This document shows positions 29,612-38,472 of a stretch of 64,000 nt of DNA, in pieces. How positions within the stretch are numbered: the first letter of the stretch is position 1; each line of letters opens with the position of its first letter. The stretch is from assembly GCA_012837645.1 (NCBI GenBank), contig DUQU01000019.1, positions 1 through 64,000 on the forward strand. The letters run 5' to 3'. Made by a program: the position numbers and the translations under genes. The notes beneath the pieces were generated by a model that did no database searches, was not told the DNA's origin, and was given only the letters and a program-made list of their open reading frames with translations. Source of the DNA: Acholeplasmataceae bacterium (lineage in GTDB: Bacteria; Bacillota_I; Bacilli_A; Acholeplasmatales; UBA5453).

Positions 29612-32468
29612 GCAAGAAAAACTAAATAAATTATTTTCTAACTTGGCTACTTCTATTCAAGAAGATTTTTACTATTTGAATTTAGAGATTGGACAACTGC
29701 TTTTTAATGATGGTCAATTAAAAGAAGCCTCCGAGTATTTAATTCTTAGTTTGCCTTATTTTAAACATCATGATAAAAATCAACTTTATTTAGAAACTTT
29801 AGAAAATATTATTACGGCACTTCTTGTTTTAGAAAATGAAACAGCACTTAAATATATTTACCTTTATAAAGAAGCCTTGCCAATCTTGGAAGAAGGCCAA
29901 TATCTTTTAAAAATAATTGCCTATCATAAAACATTTAAGCAACCTTATCTTCATTTAATCGATGATTTGAAATACTACCGGATTGATAAAAAGATTTTAA
30001 CGGAATTACTTTTAGAAAGAATTGCTCTCACGAAAGATGAAAATGTTTTAAGAGATGATATCGCTTATTTAAAAACTATCGCTACTAATGAAGACTTAGA
30101 AAAACTCTTTCAGTTAGAATTAAGACTTTTATATGAAGCAGAAGAGATAGAAGCATTAAAGGAAAAGTTAGATGATTCAATTATTAGCATTTATTATCAA
30201 CTTTTAATAAATATTAAAGAAAACAATTTTAAACTAGTTCAAAAACTAGAAACTGAATATGAAAAAAACTTCTCTTTATTGTCGTTAAAAGAGCAAAAAG
30301 TGCTTTTTCAAAACTTAACTAATTATTACTCAAAAAGCGATTTAAAGAGTCGAGATTTTTATCAAAAAAAATTAAAAGAAGTTGAAAAAGAGTTAAAAAA
30401 GCCTCTTAAAAAAGTCAAACCTCAATTGGTAATTCCTAAAATAACAACTCAAGCGGAGCCTTTAAAAATTAAAAAAGAAATTAAAGTTAAAACTGCTGAA
30501 GCTTTTTATTACTTTGAAGAAGTATTCAATAAACTTAAAGAACTGCCTTACGCGACTTCTTTAGAAGATAATTTAAGAGAAACATTAACGATAATCAATA
30601 ATTATTTTAATTTTAGTGATCTTTTAATTGTGCTCGATAAAAGTTATTATCATTTTAAAAAAGGACGGTTATATTTAAAAGATTTTAATGAGGAAAAACT
30701 TTTAAAATCTCCACTTGGTATAGCTTTAAACAATCAAGAAGATCATGTTTTTTTAACAGCTGAAACTAAATACAATTATAACATTATTACTGATAATCTT
30801 TTTCTTGATGGTGCTGTTAAACAAGTTTTTGTTTATTATTTAGGGAAAAGGCAAGCAATAATGTTTTATCAAGAAGAGTTATATCCACTTTATGAGGAGG
30901 ATTTAAAGTTAAAACTTCTTAGTGCTTGGCTAGGTTTTTATTTAAAAACAGTAAATAGTTTTACAAAAAAGGAGCGTTTGACTGAAATTTATCAATCTTT
31001 CTTTAAAAATGATTTTTTAACGCTCTTTTATTTAGAGAATGATTACCTTTATGGCAATGATAATTTTAAGAAACTATTTTTAACAAAATCACAATTATCT
31101 TTAGATAGTTTTTTATTAAAATGGCCTTTTCATGAACGCAATCAATTAAACGAGGCTTTAACGGCCGTTTATCAAACTAAAGCCCCCCTCACTCTGACTT
31201 TAAAGTATTTAGAAAAAAGTTATTTAATAACGCTCTTTTATGAAACGGTTATTTACGGTTCCTTAACTGACGTTACTGAACTTGTTAAAGAGTTAGAAAG
31301 GGCGATTATTAAGGCCAATTATGGAACTAATGATGATTTTCAAACGCTTGTTAAGTTTAAAGAAGATTTCTCAAAATTAAAGGGTGAAAAACGCACCTTT
31401 TTATTAGTTTCTTTAAAAGAAGAGCAGCAATTAGCTAAAATTTACGGTAAAGAAGAAATTTTAAGACGTTTAAGAGCTAAAATGGTTGTTTTTAAAGAGG
31501 AGGCTATTTATCAATATGATGGTAGTAGTTTTCTAGTTAGTTTACCTTTTAATGATATTAGAACTGTTAATAATTATTTGAGAGAGTTGGCTTTAAAAGA
31601 TTATTTTTTGATGGGAGTTTTAAGGTACCCTGTTGAAACTAAAGAAAGTGCTGTTGATAAAATTTTAACTTATTTATCTTTAGCGCATCACTATGCTAAA
31701 TTAAATCGTCTTCCTTACTTTTATTTTAAGTATGACCTTTATCAAAAAGATAAATATGAAAGTGAATTATTGGCTCAAATTTTAACACTTATTGAACAAC
31801 AACAGTTGCAGTTGCAATTTAAACAAATTATCAATTTAAAAACTAATAAGGTTTATGCTTATTTAGTCGATCTTTTTACGGAAAGCCTCTCAATTAAAAG
31901 TGATTATTATCGTTATTTAGCGAAAGCTCATAATCAGTTAGCTTTCTTAGAAAGATACTTATTAAAAGAGAGCTTTAAAGCTCTAGCGGAAATTTATCAA
32001 AAAACCGGCAAATATTTAAAACTGGCATTAGTAATTAGTGAAGACACTATTAAAGAACGAGGTTTTAACGCCTATTTAATTGGTCTTTTTAAAACTTATC
32101 AAATTCCTTATCATCTCATCGATATTATCGTAGTTAATGCTCATAAAAAAAGTTATTTAAAATTAACAGAATTATCCGAGTTGGGAGTTTTAATTGGTAC
32201 TAATGAGTTACAGCAATTGAGTTTAAGCACTACTAAAATATTTTATTATCATGAGAAAATAAACCGCTTCGCTAAAAAAGAGTTATCTTTTATTAGTTAT
32301 TTAAAAGGCTTTGCAGTAGAAAACGATCTTAAATTAATTTTTACTAATATCGAAGATGATGTTTTAATTGAACAATTAAGAGAACTAGACATTAGTTATT
32401 TAGAAGCGGGTGAAAGTTATCAAAAATGGAGCTTAGCAGAATTGTTAGCTTTTATTGAAAAACTATAA
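29601..32468 (+). CDS. TPR-GAF-like protein with degenerate GGDEF and EAL domains (TTG start)
   Basis: N-terminal TPR-like helices; GGDEF-like layout with IYQYDGSSFLVSLP in place of GGDEF; EAL-like layout LQFKQIINLKTNKVYAYLVDLF ... LKLIFTNIEDDVLIEQLRELDISYLEAGESYQKW. Confidence 0.6.
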   Translation: MNNKQEKLNKLFSNLATSIQEDFYYLNLEIGQLLFNDGQLKEASEYLILSLPYFKHHDKNQLYLETLENIITALLVLENETALKYIYLYKEALPILEEGQYLLKIIAYHKTFKQPYLHLIDDLKYYRIDKKILTELLLERIALTKDENVLRDDIAYLKTIATNEDLEKLFQLELRLLYEAEEIEALKEKLDDSIISIYYQLLINIKENNFKLVQKLETEYEKNFSLLSLKEQKVLFQNLTNYYSKSDLKSRDFYQKKLKEVEKELKKPLKKVKPQLVIPKITTQAEPLKIKKEIKVKTAEAFYYFEEVFNKLKELPYATSLEDNLRETLTIINNYFNFSDLLIVLDKSYYHFKKGRLYLKDFNEEKLLKSPLGIALNNQEDHVFLTAETKYNYNIITDNLFLDGAVKQVFVYYLGKRQAIMFYQEELYPLYEEDLKLKLLSAWLGFYLKTVNSFTKKERLTEIYQSFFKNDFLTLFYLENDYLYGNDNFKKLFLTKSQLSLDSFLLKWPFHERNQLNEALTAVYQTKAPLTLTLKYLEKSYLITLFYETVIYGSLTDVTELVKELERAIIKANYGTNDDFQTLVKFKEDFSKLKGEKRTFLLVSLKEEQQLAKIYGKEEILRRLRAKMVVFKEEAIYQYDGSSFLVSLPFNDIRTVNNYLRELALKDYFLMGVLRYPVETKESAVDKILTYLSLAHHYAKLNRLPYFYFKYDLYQKDKYESELLAQILTLIEQQQLQLQFKQIINLKTNKVYAYLVDLFTESLSIKSDYYRYLAKAHNQLAFLERYLLKESFKALAEIYQKTGKYLKLALVISEDTIKERGFNAYLIGLFKTYQIPYHLIDIIVVNAHKKSYLKLTELSELGVLIGTNELQQLSLSTTKIFYYHEKINRFAKKELSFISYLKGFAVENDLKLIFTNIEDDVLIEQLRELDISYLEAGESYQKWSLAELLAFIEKL

Positions 32469-33980
32469 GAGATGACTAACTCCTACTAGTAAAGAGCGAA
32501 AAATACGGTAAAAAATATTTTTGTTGTCTAAGTCTTTCAGACTCATCTGAGTTGATTTAGCAATCGTTTCATCTAAAAACTTTTTAATTTCTTGTAGGGT
32601 TTTACTTTGATAAAACCAAACGGTATTTTCAAAGTGTAAATAAAAGCTTCTAAAATCAAAATTAACAGTACCAATAGCGGCGCTAGCACCATCGATATAA
32701 ACAATTTTTGAATGAATAAATCCCGGTGTATATTGATAGATATAAACGTTTTTAATGTCAACCAATTCTCTTAAATAGTATTTAGTGACGACATAAACAA
32801 ACTTTTTATCGGGTATTTTAGGAATGATAATAGTTACTTTAACACCGCTTAAAGCTTGGATTTTAATAGTATTAATTATTTCCGAGTCGACAATAAAATA
32901 AGGGGTAGTAATAAAGATTTCATCTTTAGCTGCGTAAAGCATTTGGGTAAAGAGATTTTTAGTAGTATAGTTTTTTAAAAAAGGAGAATCGTGATAAGGG
33001 ATGACGTAACCATCATAAGCAAAGTTATTAGTAGGTAAATGGTCAGTTAAAGTTAGTTTATCGGGATTATATAAATTCCAGGCTTCGATAAAAGAAGCAG
33101 TCATCGCAATCACTGCGTCCCCTTCTAAAAAGATGGCAGCGTCGTGCCAATGACCAAACTTTTTTTTAATATTGACATATTCATCAGCGATATTAATACC
33201 GCCAGTGAAAGCTTTTTCGTTGTCGATAATAATCATTTTACGGTGGTCGCGATAATTAAGTGAAACTTGAAAACGCAATTTTAAAGGATTAAAAATAGTT
33301 GTTTTAATGCCTAACTGATTCATTCGTTGTTTGAAATTGCTTTTAACTTTAGAAGAGGTCCCAAAATCATCATATAACAGTCTTACATCGACGCCAGCGT
33401 TTATTTTATTAACTAAGATAGGTAAGATATGATTCCAAACTTGACCTTTTTCATCTAAAATAAAATAATGTAAAAAGATGCTCTTTTGAGCTTTTTTCAA
33501 CTCTTCGATAACTTTCGTTAATTTCGCTTCTCCTGAAGGTAAAAAGGTGAGATTTGTATTAGCAAAATAAGGCCAACCTTCGCCTTCTAAATAGGTAATT
33601 TGTTTTTGATAGCGAGCTGGTAATTGCGGTAATTCTTTAAAATAAGGCAGTAAAGATTCTTTTCTGATATTGTCTAGCTGGATAACTGTTTTTCTAATTT
33701 TCCTTCTTTGACTAAAAGGTTTAAAAGTGAGATAAAAGAGTCCGCCAAAAATGGGCGCTACTAACATCGGGACGACCCAACTCATTTTATAAACGGGTAA
33801 GTCATCGCTCTTTAAAACGATAATGACCATTATAAAGCTTAAACCATAATTAACAACTAATAAGTAATTATATTTTTCAGCCAAAAAAAGCACAATCAAG
33901 ACAAAAAATATTATTTGCAGTAACGTAATAAAAGCGATAATTGTAACTTTATTTGTTAAAAATCTTAATAGTCTTTTCAT
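32463..33980 (-). CDS. cls: Cardiolipin synthase
   Basis: Two HKD motifs (HRKMIIIDNEKAFTGGINIADEY; HSKIVYIDGASAAIGTVNFDFRS) and N-terminal TMs. Confidence 0.93.
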   Translation of the reverse strand: MKRLLRFLTNKVTIIAFITLLQIIFFVLIVLFLAEKYNYLLVVNYGLSFIMVIIVLKSDDLPVYKMSWVVPMLVAPIFGGLFYLTFKPFSQRRKIRKTVIQLDNIRKESLLPYFKELPQLPARYQKQITYLEGEGWPYFANTNLTFLPSGEAKLTKVIEELKKAQKSIFLHYFILDEKGQVWNHILPILVNKINAGVDVRLLYDDFGTSSKVKSNFKQRMNQLGIKTTIFNPLKLRFQVSLNYRDHRKMIIIDNEKAFTGGINIADEYVNIKKKFGHWHDAAIFLEGDAVIAMTASFIEAWNLYNPDKLTLTDHLPTNNFAYDGYVIPYHDSPFLKNYTTKNLFTQMLYAAKDEIFITTPYFIVDSEIINTIKIQALSGVKVTIIIPKIPDKKFVYVVTKYYLRELVDIKNVYIYQYTPGFIHSKIVYIDGASAAIGTVNFDFRSFYLHFENTVWFYQSKTLQEIKKFLDETIAKSTQMSLKDLDNKNIFYRIFRSLLVGVSHLL

Positions 33981-34218
33981 TTTATCCCCGTTTTAATTAT
34001 ACCGCAACTCTAAAGAAAAGGCATCTCTAATCACTAAAAGAAAGGAAACGGAGGCTAGTCTTAATGAAAATATCATCTTCAAAAAAACGCTAAAAGTATT
34101 ATAATTACGAAAAAAATTAGGGTTCCTGCGCAGTTTTTACTAATTAATTTACTTGTATTTAGAACCTATTCGCGTTAAAATAAGGTGGAATGCTCATCAA
34201 TAAAGGGAGGTTTTTAAG

Positions 34219-34689
34219 ATGGTTGTTTTAGCAGCAATAGAAGTGGAATTGCTTTATTTATGGGGAGCAATTTTTTTAGCAGCTCTCATTATTGAATTAA
34301 AAACTTTTAATTTAACCTCTGTTTGGTTTTGTGTTAGTGCTCTAATAACGCTTATTGCTGGGATTTTCGGTGCTAATATTTATTGGCAAATTGTTATTTT
34401 TATCGTCACCTCAACAGTTTTGTTAATCGTCACTAAGCCTTTAGTTCGTAAGGTTGCTAAAAAAGGGCATGAAAAAACTAATGTCGATCGTTTTATTGGC
34501 AAAAAAGCACTCGTTACTAAAAAGATAACGGCTGATCATTATGGTGAGGTTAGTATTGAAAATAGTATTTGGAGAGCTGCAAGTTTTGATGAGAGTAGTT
34601 TTAAAGTTGGAGACAAAGTAGTAGTAAAAGAGATTAGTGGAGTAAAATTAGTTGTTAGTAAATTTAAAGAAATTGAGGAGGATAACTAA
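34219..34689 (+). CDS. NfeD family protein
   Basis: Hydrophobic N-terminus and OB-fold C-terminus (FIGKKALVTKKITADHYGEVSIENSIWRA...VVVKEISGVKLVV); next to SPFH. Confidence 0.88.
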   Translation: MVVLAAIEVELLYLWGAIFLAALIIELKTFNLTSVWFCVSALITLIAGIFGANIYWQIVIFIVTSTVLLIVTKPLVRKVAKKGHEKTNVDRFIGKKALVTKKITADHYGEVSIENSIWRAASFDESSFKVGDKVVVKEISGVKLVVSKFKEIEEDN

Positions 34690-34691
34690 AA

Positions 34692-35615
34692 ATGAATTTA
34701 ATATTAAGTACTATTAGTCCAGGATTAATTGTTTTAATAGTAGTGATTGTAGTGCTGCTTTTAATTGCAGCTTCAGGATTTAGAGTAGTTCCCCAGGCGC
34801 AAGCCTATGTAATTGAAAGATTGGGTGCTTATTATAAGACTTGGAACACCGGTCTTCATTATTTGGTGCCATTTTTTCACCGGATTTCTAAAAAAGTCAA
34901 TTTAAAGGAACAAGTTTTTGACTTTGATCCGCAACCAGTTATTACTAAAGATAACGTTACGATGCAAATTGATACAGTCGTTTTTTTCACAATTGCCGAT
35001 CCTAAATTATATACTTATGGGGTTGATAAACCGATTTTCGCAATTGATAAATTAACCGCAACAACTTTGCGTAATATTATTGGGGATATGGATTTAGATG
35101 AAACTTTAACAAGTCGAGATGTTATTAATTCGCGAATTAGAACGATTATCGATGACGCTACCGATCCTTGGGGTATTAAAGTTAATCGTGTGGAACTTAA
35201 AAACATTTTACCGCCAAGCGATATTCGTGATGCAATGGAAAAACAGATGAGAGCGGAGCGGGAAAGAAGAGAAGCGATTTTGCGTGCTGAAGGTGAAAAA
35301 AGAGCTAAAATTCTTCAAGCAGAAGGCTATAAAGAATCAGCGATTTTAGAGGCAGAAGGATTTAAAGAAGCGGCAATCTTAAAAGCTAATGGTGAAGCAG
35401 AAGCGATTGTAAAAATCCAAGAAGCAACTGCGAAAGGAATTGAGTTAATTCGCAAGTCCAATGCTGATGAAGCGGTCTTGACATTAAAGGCTTACGAAGC
35501 ATTAGCGGAAATGAGCAAAGGACAAGCAACTAAAATTATTGTCCCTTCTAATTTAAGTGCCGTTGCTGGTTTGGCAACTTCACTGGCTGAAATTGTTAAA
35601 GAACCGAAAAAATAA
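34692..35615 (+). CDS. SPFH/Band-7 domain protein (QmcA/stomatin-like)
   Basis: RVVPQAQAYVIERLGAYYKTWNTGLHYLVPF...; KQMRAERERREAILRAEGEKRAKILQAEG. Confidence 0.94.
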   Translation: MNLILSTISPGLIVLIVVIVVLLLIAASGFRVVPQAQAYVIERLGAYYKTWNTGLHYLVPFFHRISKKVNLKEQVFDFDPQPVITKDNVTMQIDTVVFFTIADPKLYTYGVDKPIFAIDKLTATTLRNIIGDMDLDETLTSRDVINSRIRTIIDDATDPWGIKVNRVELKNILPPSDIRDAMEKQMRAERERREAILRAEGEKRAKILQAEGYKESAILEAEGFKEAAILKANGEAEAIVKIQEATAKGIELIRKSNADEAVLTLKAYEALAEMSKGQATKIIVPSNLSAVAGLATSLAEIVKEPKK

Positions 35616-35641
35616 AGTTTTAAAAAGAAATAATTTAAAAG

Positions 35642-35680
35642 ATAATTTGCTTTTTAATGAAGCAGATTATTTTTTTATCT
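35642..35680 (+). terminator. Hairpin after SPFH gene
   Basis: GATAATTTGCTT-TTTAATG-AAGCAGATTAT followed by TTTTTTT. Confidence 0.6.
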
Positions 35681-35766
35681 TTTAATTTTCTTAATTAGAT
35701 GATTATTTAAATAAAAAGGCATATTGATTGGTTAAGAATTGAGAAACTCATATAATAGCACGTAAG

Positions 35767-36447
35767 GTGATTAAAATGGAAGTAGAAATTTGGTTTGATT
35801 TTGTTTGTCCTTTTTCATATGTAGGGAAAAAACATTTTGAAGAAGCGCTAGCTAATTTTAAAGAAAAAGAAAAAGTTAAAGTAGTTTTTAAAAGCTTTTG
35901 TGTGACACCATATATTAAAGAAACATTAATAGAAGATGTTCATATGATGCTAGCAAAACATAAAGAAATTAGCTATCATGAAGCAAAAGCACTTCATAAG
36001 ATGCTGACAGAAAAATACTATCAGTTTGATTTTAATTTTGACAACGTCGTCGTTACAAGCTCTCGTAAAGCTCATCAAATTATGCACATGATTACAGACG
36101 AAGAACTTAAAAGTATTTTTATTGACCATGTCTTTAAAGCTTACTTTGTCGATAATTTAGATATTTCTAGTCTGGAAGTTTTAAAAGAACTAGGGAGTTA
36201 TGTGGGACTTAAAAAAGAAGATGTTGAAGCCGTTTATAATACCGAAATGTTTTTAGGGGAAATCTTTGATAATACCGATGAATTAGAAGAACTTAATTTA
36301 AAAGGAATCCCTGCCTTTGTAATTGATAAAAGATTTTATTTGCCTGGAGCTCATCCAGTTAGTGCTTATAGTGAAATGTTAGCTTCTTTTTACCAAAAAG
36401 CTCAAAAAAAAACTAACAATGAAGTTTCGTTTACAAAAGGTGCTTAA
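35767..36447 (+). CDS. DsbA-family (FrnE-like) oxidoreductase
   Basis: MEVEIWFDFVCPFSYVGKKHFEEAL ... LKGIPAFVIDKRFYLPGAHP. Confidence 0.88.
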   Translation: MIKMEVEIWFDFVCPFSYVGKKHFEEALANFKEKEKVKVVFKSFCVTPYIKETLIEDVHMMLAKHKEISYHEAKALHKMLTEKYYQFDFNFDNVVVTSSRKAHQIMHMITDEELKSIFIDHVFKAYFVDNLDISSLEVLKELGSYVGLKKEDVEAVYNTEMFLGEIFDNTDELEELNLKGIPAFVIDKRFYLPGAHPVSAYSEMLASFYQKAQKKTNNEVSFTKGA

Positions 36448-36556
36448 TTATTAAGGATCTTTTTTTCTTTAAGGCTCTTATTAGGATTTATGATTGATAT
36501 GGTATAATTGAGATGTAAAAGGAAGTACAAATTTTTAGTGTAAGAGGTGAAAAGGA

Positions 36557-37996
36557 TTGAGAAATTTAACAATGTTAATCGATTTTTATGAATTAACAAT
36601 GGCTAACAGCTATTTTTTACAAGGTAAAAATGAGTTGGCTTCTTTTGATCTTTTTTTTAGAAAAATACCAGATAATGGCGGTTACGCTATTATGGCTGGT
36701 TTAGAACAAGTCATTCAATATATTGATGAATTGGAATTTAGTAACGAAGATATTGAGTTTTTAAGAACTAAAAAGATTTTTGCTGAAGAGTTTTTGACTT
36801 ATTTAAAAAGTTTTAAATTTAGTGGTTCTTTATATGCAGTTAAAGAAGGAACACCAATTTTTCCTAATGAGCCGGTTTTGACTGTGATAGCTCCTATTAT
36901 TGAATGCCAAATTATGGAGACGATGTTGCTGCTGACTATTAATCATCAAAGTTTAATCGCCACTAAGACGGCGCGAATAGTATCGGCTGCTCAAGGTCGA
37001 AATGTGATTGAGTTTGGCTCACGAAGAGCTCAAGGTTATGACGCTGCCAATTATGGAGCGAGAGCGGCTTATATTGCAGGTGTAATCGGGAGCGCTAATA
37101 CTTTTACAGAAAGAAGATTTAACATTCCTGCTTTAGGAACGATGGCTCATAGTTATGTGCAATCTTTCCCCAGTGAGTATGAGGCTTTTTTGGCCTATGC
37201 AAAAACCTATCCTAATGACGCTCTTTTTCTAGTAGATACTTATTCTACTTTAAAATCAGGAATTCCCAACGCAATTAAGGTTGCCAAAGAATACTTAATC
37301 CCAAGAGGGCATCGTCTTAAAGGAGTTCGTATTGATTCTGGTGACTTGGCTTATTTATCAAAAGAAATTAGAAAAATGTTTGATGAAGCTGGTTTAGAAG
37401 ATGCTCAAATTACAGCCTCTAATGCCTTAGATGAATATTTGATTCAAGAGTTGTTACGTCAAGATGCTAAAATTGATTCTTTCGGGGTCGGAGAACGTCT
37501 CATTACTTCAAAGAGCGATTCTGTTTTTGGTGGTGTTTATAAGTTGTCGGCCTTAATGGAAAAGGGCAAATGGGTGCCAAAAATGAAATTAAGCGATAAT
37601 GTTGAAAAAACGACTTTGCCGGGAATAAAAGGGCTCTATCGTTTTTATGATGAAAATAATAAAGCAATCGCTGACGTTATTACTTTATCCGATGAAGTCA
37701 TCGATGCCAGCAAACCATATCATCTTTTTGATCCTATCCATCCTTGGAAGAGTAAGACGATTACTAATTACCGCGTTGTTTCTTTGCTGACACCGATTTT
37801 TATTAATGGTAATCTCGTCTATAATAAACCGAGTTTAACAGAAATAAGAAGTTACCATAAAGAAGAAATGAAAACTTTATGGGATGAAGTTAAACGTTTT
37901 GAATTTGCTCATAAGTATTATGTTGATTTATCAAAGCCATTATGGGAATTAAGAAAAAAACTGATTAATCACTATCTTGAAAAGATTGAATTATAA
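36557..37996 (+). CDS. pncB: Nicotinate phosphoribosyltransferase
   Basis: TTG start; DFYELTMANSYFLQGK, EFGSRRAQGYDAANYGARAAYIAG, GVRIDSGDLAYLSKE, FGVGERLITSK. Confidence 0.95.
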   Translation: MRNLTMLIDFYELTMANSYFLQGKNELASFDLFFRKIPDNGGYAIMAGLEQVIQYIDELEFSNEDIEFLRTKKIFAEEFLTYLKSFKFSGSLYAVKEGTPIFPNEPVLTVIAPIIECQIMETMLLLTINHQSLIATKTARIVSAAQGRNVIEFGSRRAQGYDAANYGARAAYIAGVIGSANTFTERRFNIPALGTMAHSYVQSFPSEYEAFLAYAKTYPNDALFLVDTYSTLKSGIPNAIKVAKEYLIPRGHRLKGVRIDSGDLAYLSKEIRKMFDEAGLEDAQITASNALDEYLIQELLRQDAKIDSFGVGERLITSKSDSVFGGVYKLSALMEKGKWVPKMKLSDNVEKTTLPGIKGLYRFYDENNKAIADVITLSDEVIDASKPYHLFDPIHPWKSKTITNYRVVSLLTPIFINGNLVYNKPSLTEIRSYHKEEMKTLWDEVKRFEFAHKYYVDLSKPLWELRKKLINHYLEKIEL

Positions 37997-38019
37997 AATT
38001 TTAAAAGAGCAATAAACAT

Positions 38020-38068
38020 TAATGCGTTATCAAACCTAAATTAAAAAGGGTTTTGGTAACGTTTTTTT
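38020..38068 (+). terminator. Imperfect long hairpin after pncB
   Basis: GCGTTATCAAACC ... GGGTTTTGGTAACG followed by TTTTTTT. Confidence 0.55.
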
Positions 38069-38126
38069 ATCGCTTAAAAAAGATAGTAAATTGCTGCTTT
38101 TTTAGTCATTTTATTTATGTTATAAT

Positions 38127-38146
38127 ATATGAGTAATAATTCATAT
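38127..38146. promoter_or_regulatory. Candidate ArsR/SmtB-type operator overlapping the promoter
   Basis: Inverted repeat ATATGA-GTAATAAT-TCATAT directly after a TATAAT (38121-38126), upstream of the ArsR gene. Confidence 0.65.
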
Positions 38147-38160
38147 GTGGAGGTGCTCAT

Positions 38161-38472
38161 ATGTTGTTGGAATTTAAAATAAAAGAAAAATTAACAAGTA
38201 TATTTAAAGGGTTGGCAGACTCAACAAGGTTAGATATTTTAACATTGTTAAGCCAAAAGGAACGTTCTGTTTCTGAAATAGTGGCGCTCTTGACAATTAG
38301 TCAAAGTGCGGTTAGCCACCAACTAAAAACTTTAAAAGAAGCTGCGTTAGTAAAAGGAATTAGAAAAGGTAAATATGTTATTTATAGTTTAAACGATGAT
38401 CATGTCTATCAAATCTTTACTCAAGCAGTGGAACATGCTAAAGAAATGATTAATGAGGAAAAAAATGTCTAA
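38161..38472 (+). CDS. ArsR/SmtB-family metal-responsive repressor
   Basis: GLADSTRLDILTLLSQKERSVSEIVALLTISQSAVSHQLKTLKEAALVKGIRKGKYVIYSL. Confidence 0.92.
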   Translation: MLLEFKIKEKLTSIFKGLADSTRLDILTLLSQKERSVSEIVALLTISQSAVSHQLKTLKEAALVKGIRKGKYVIYSLNDDHVYQIFTQAVEHAKEMINEEKNV

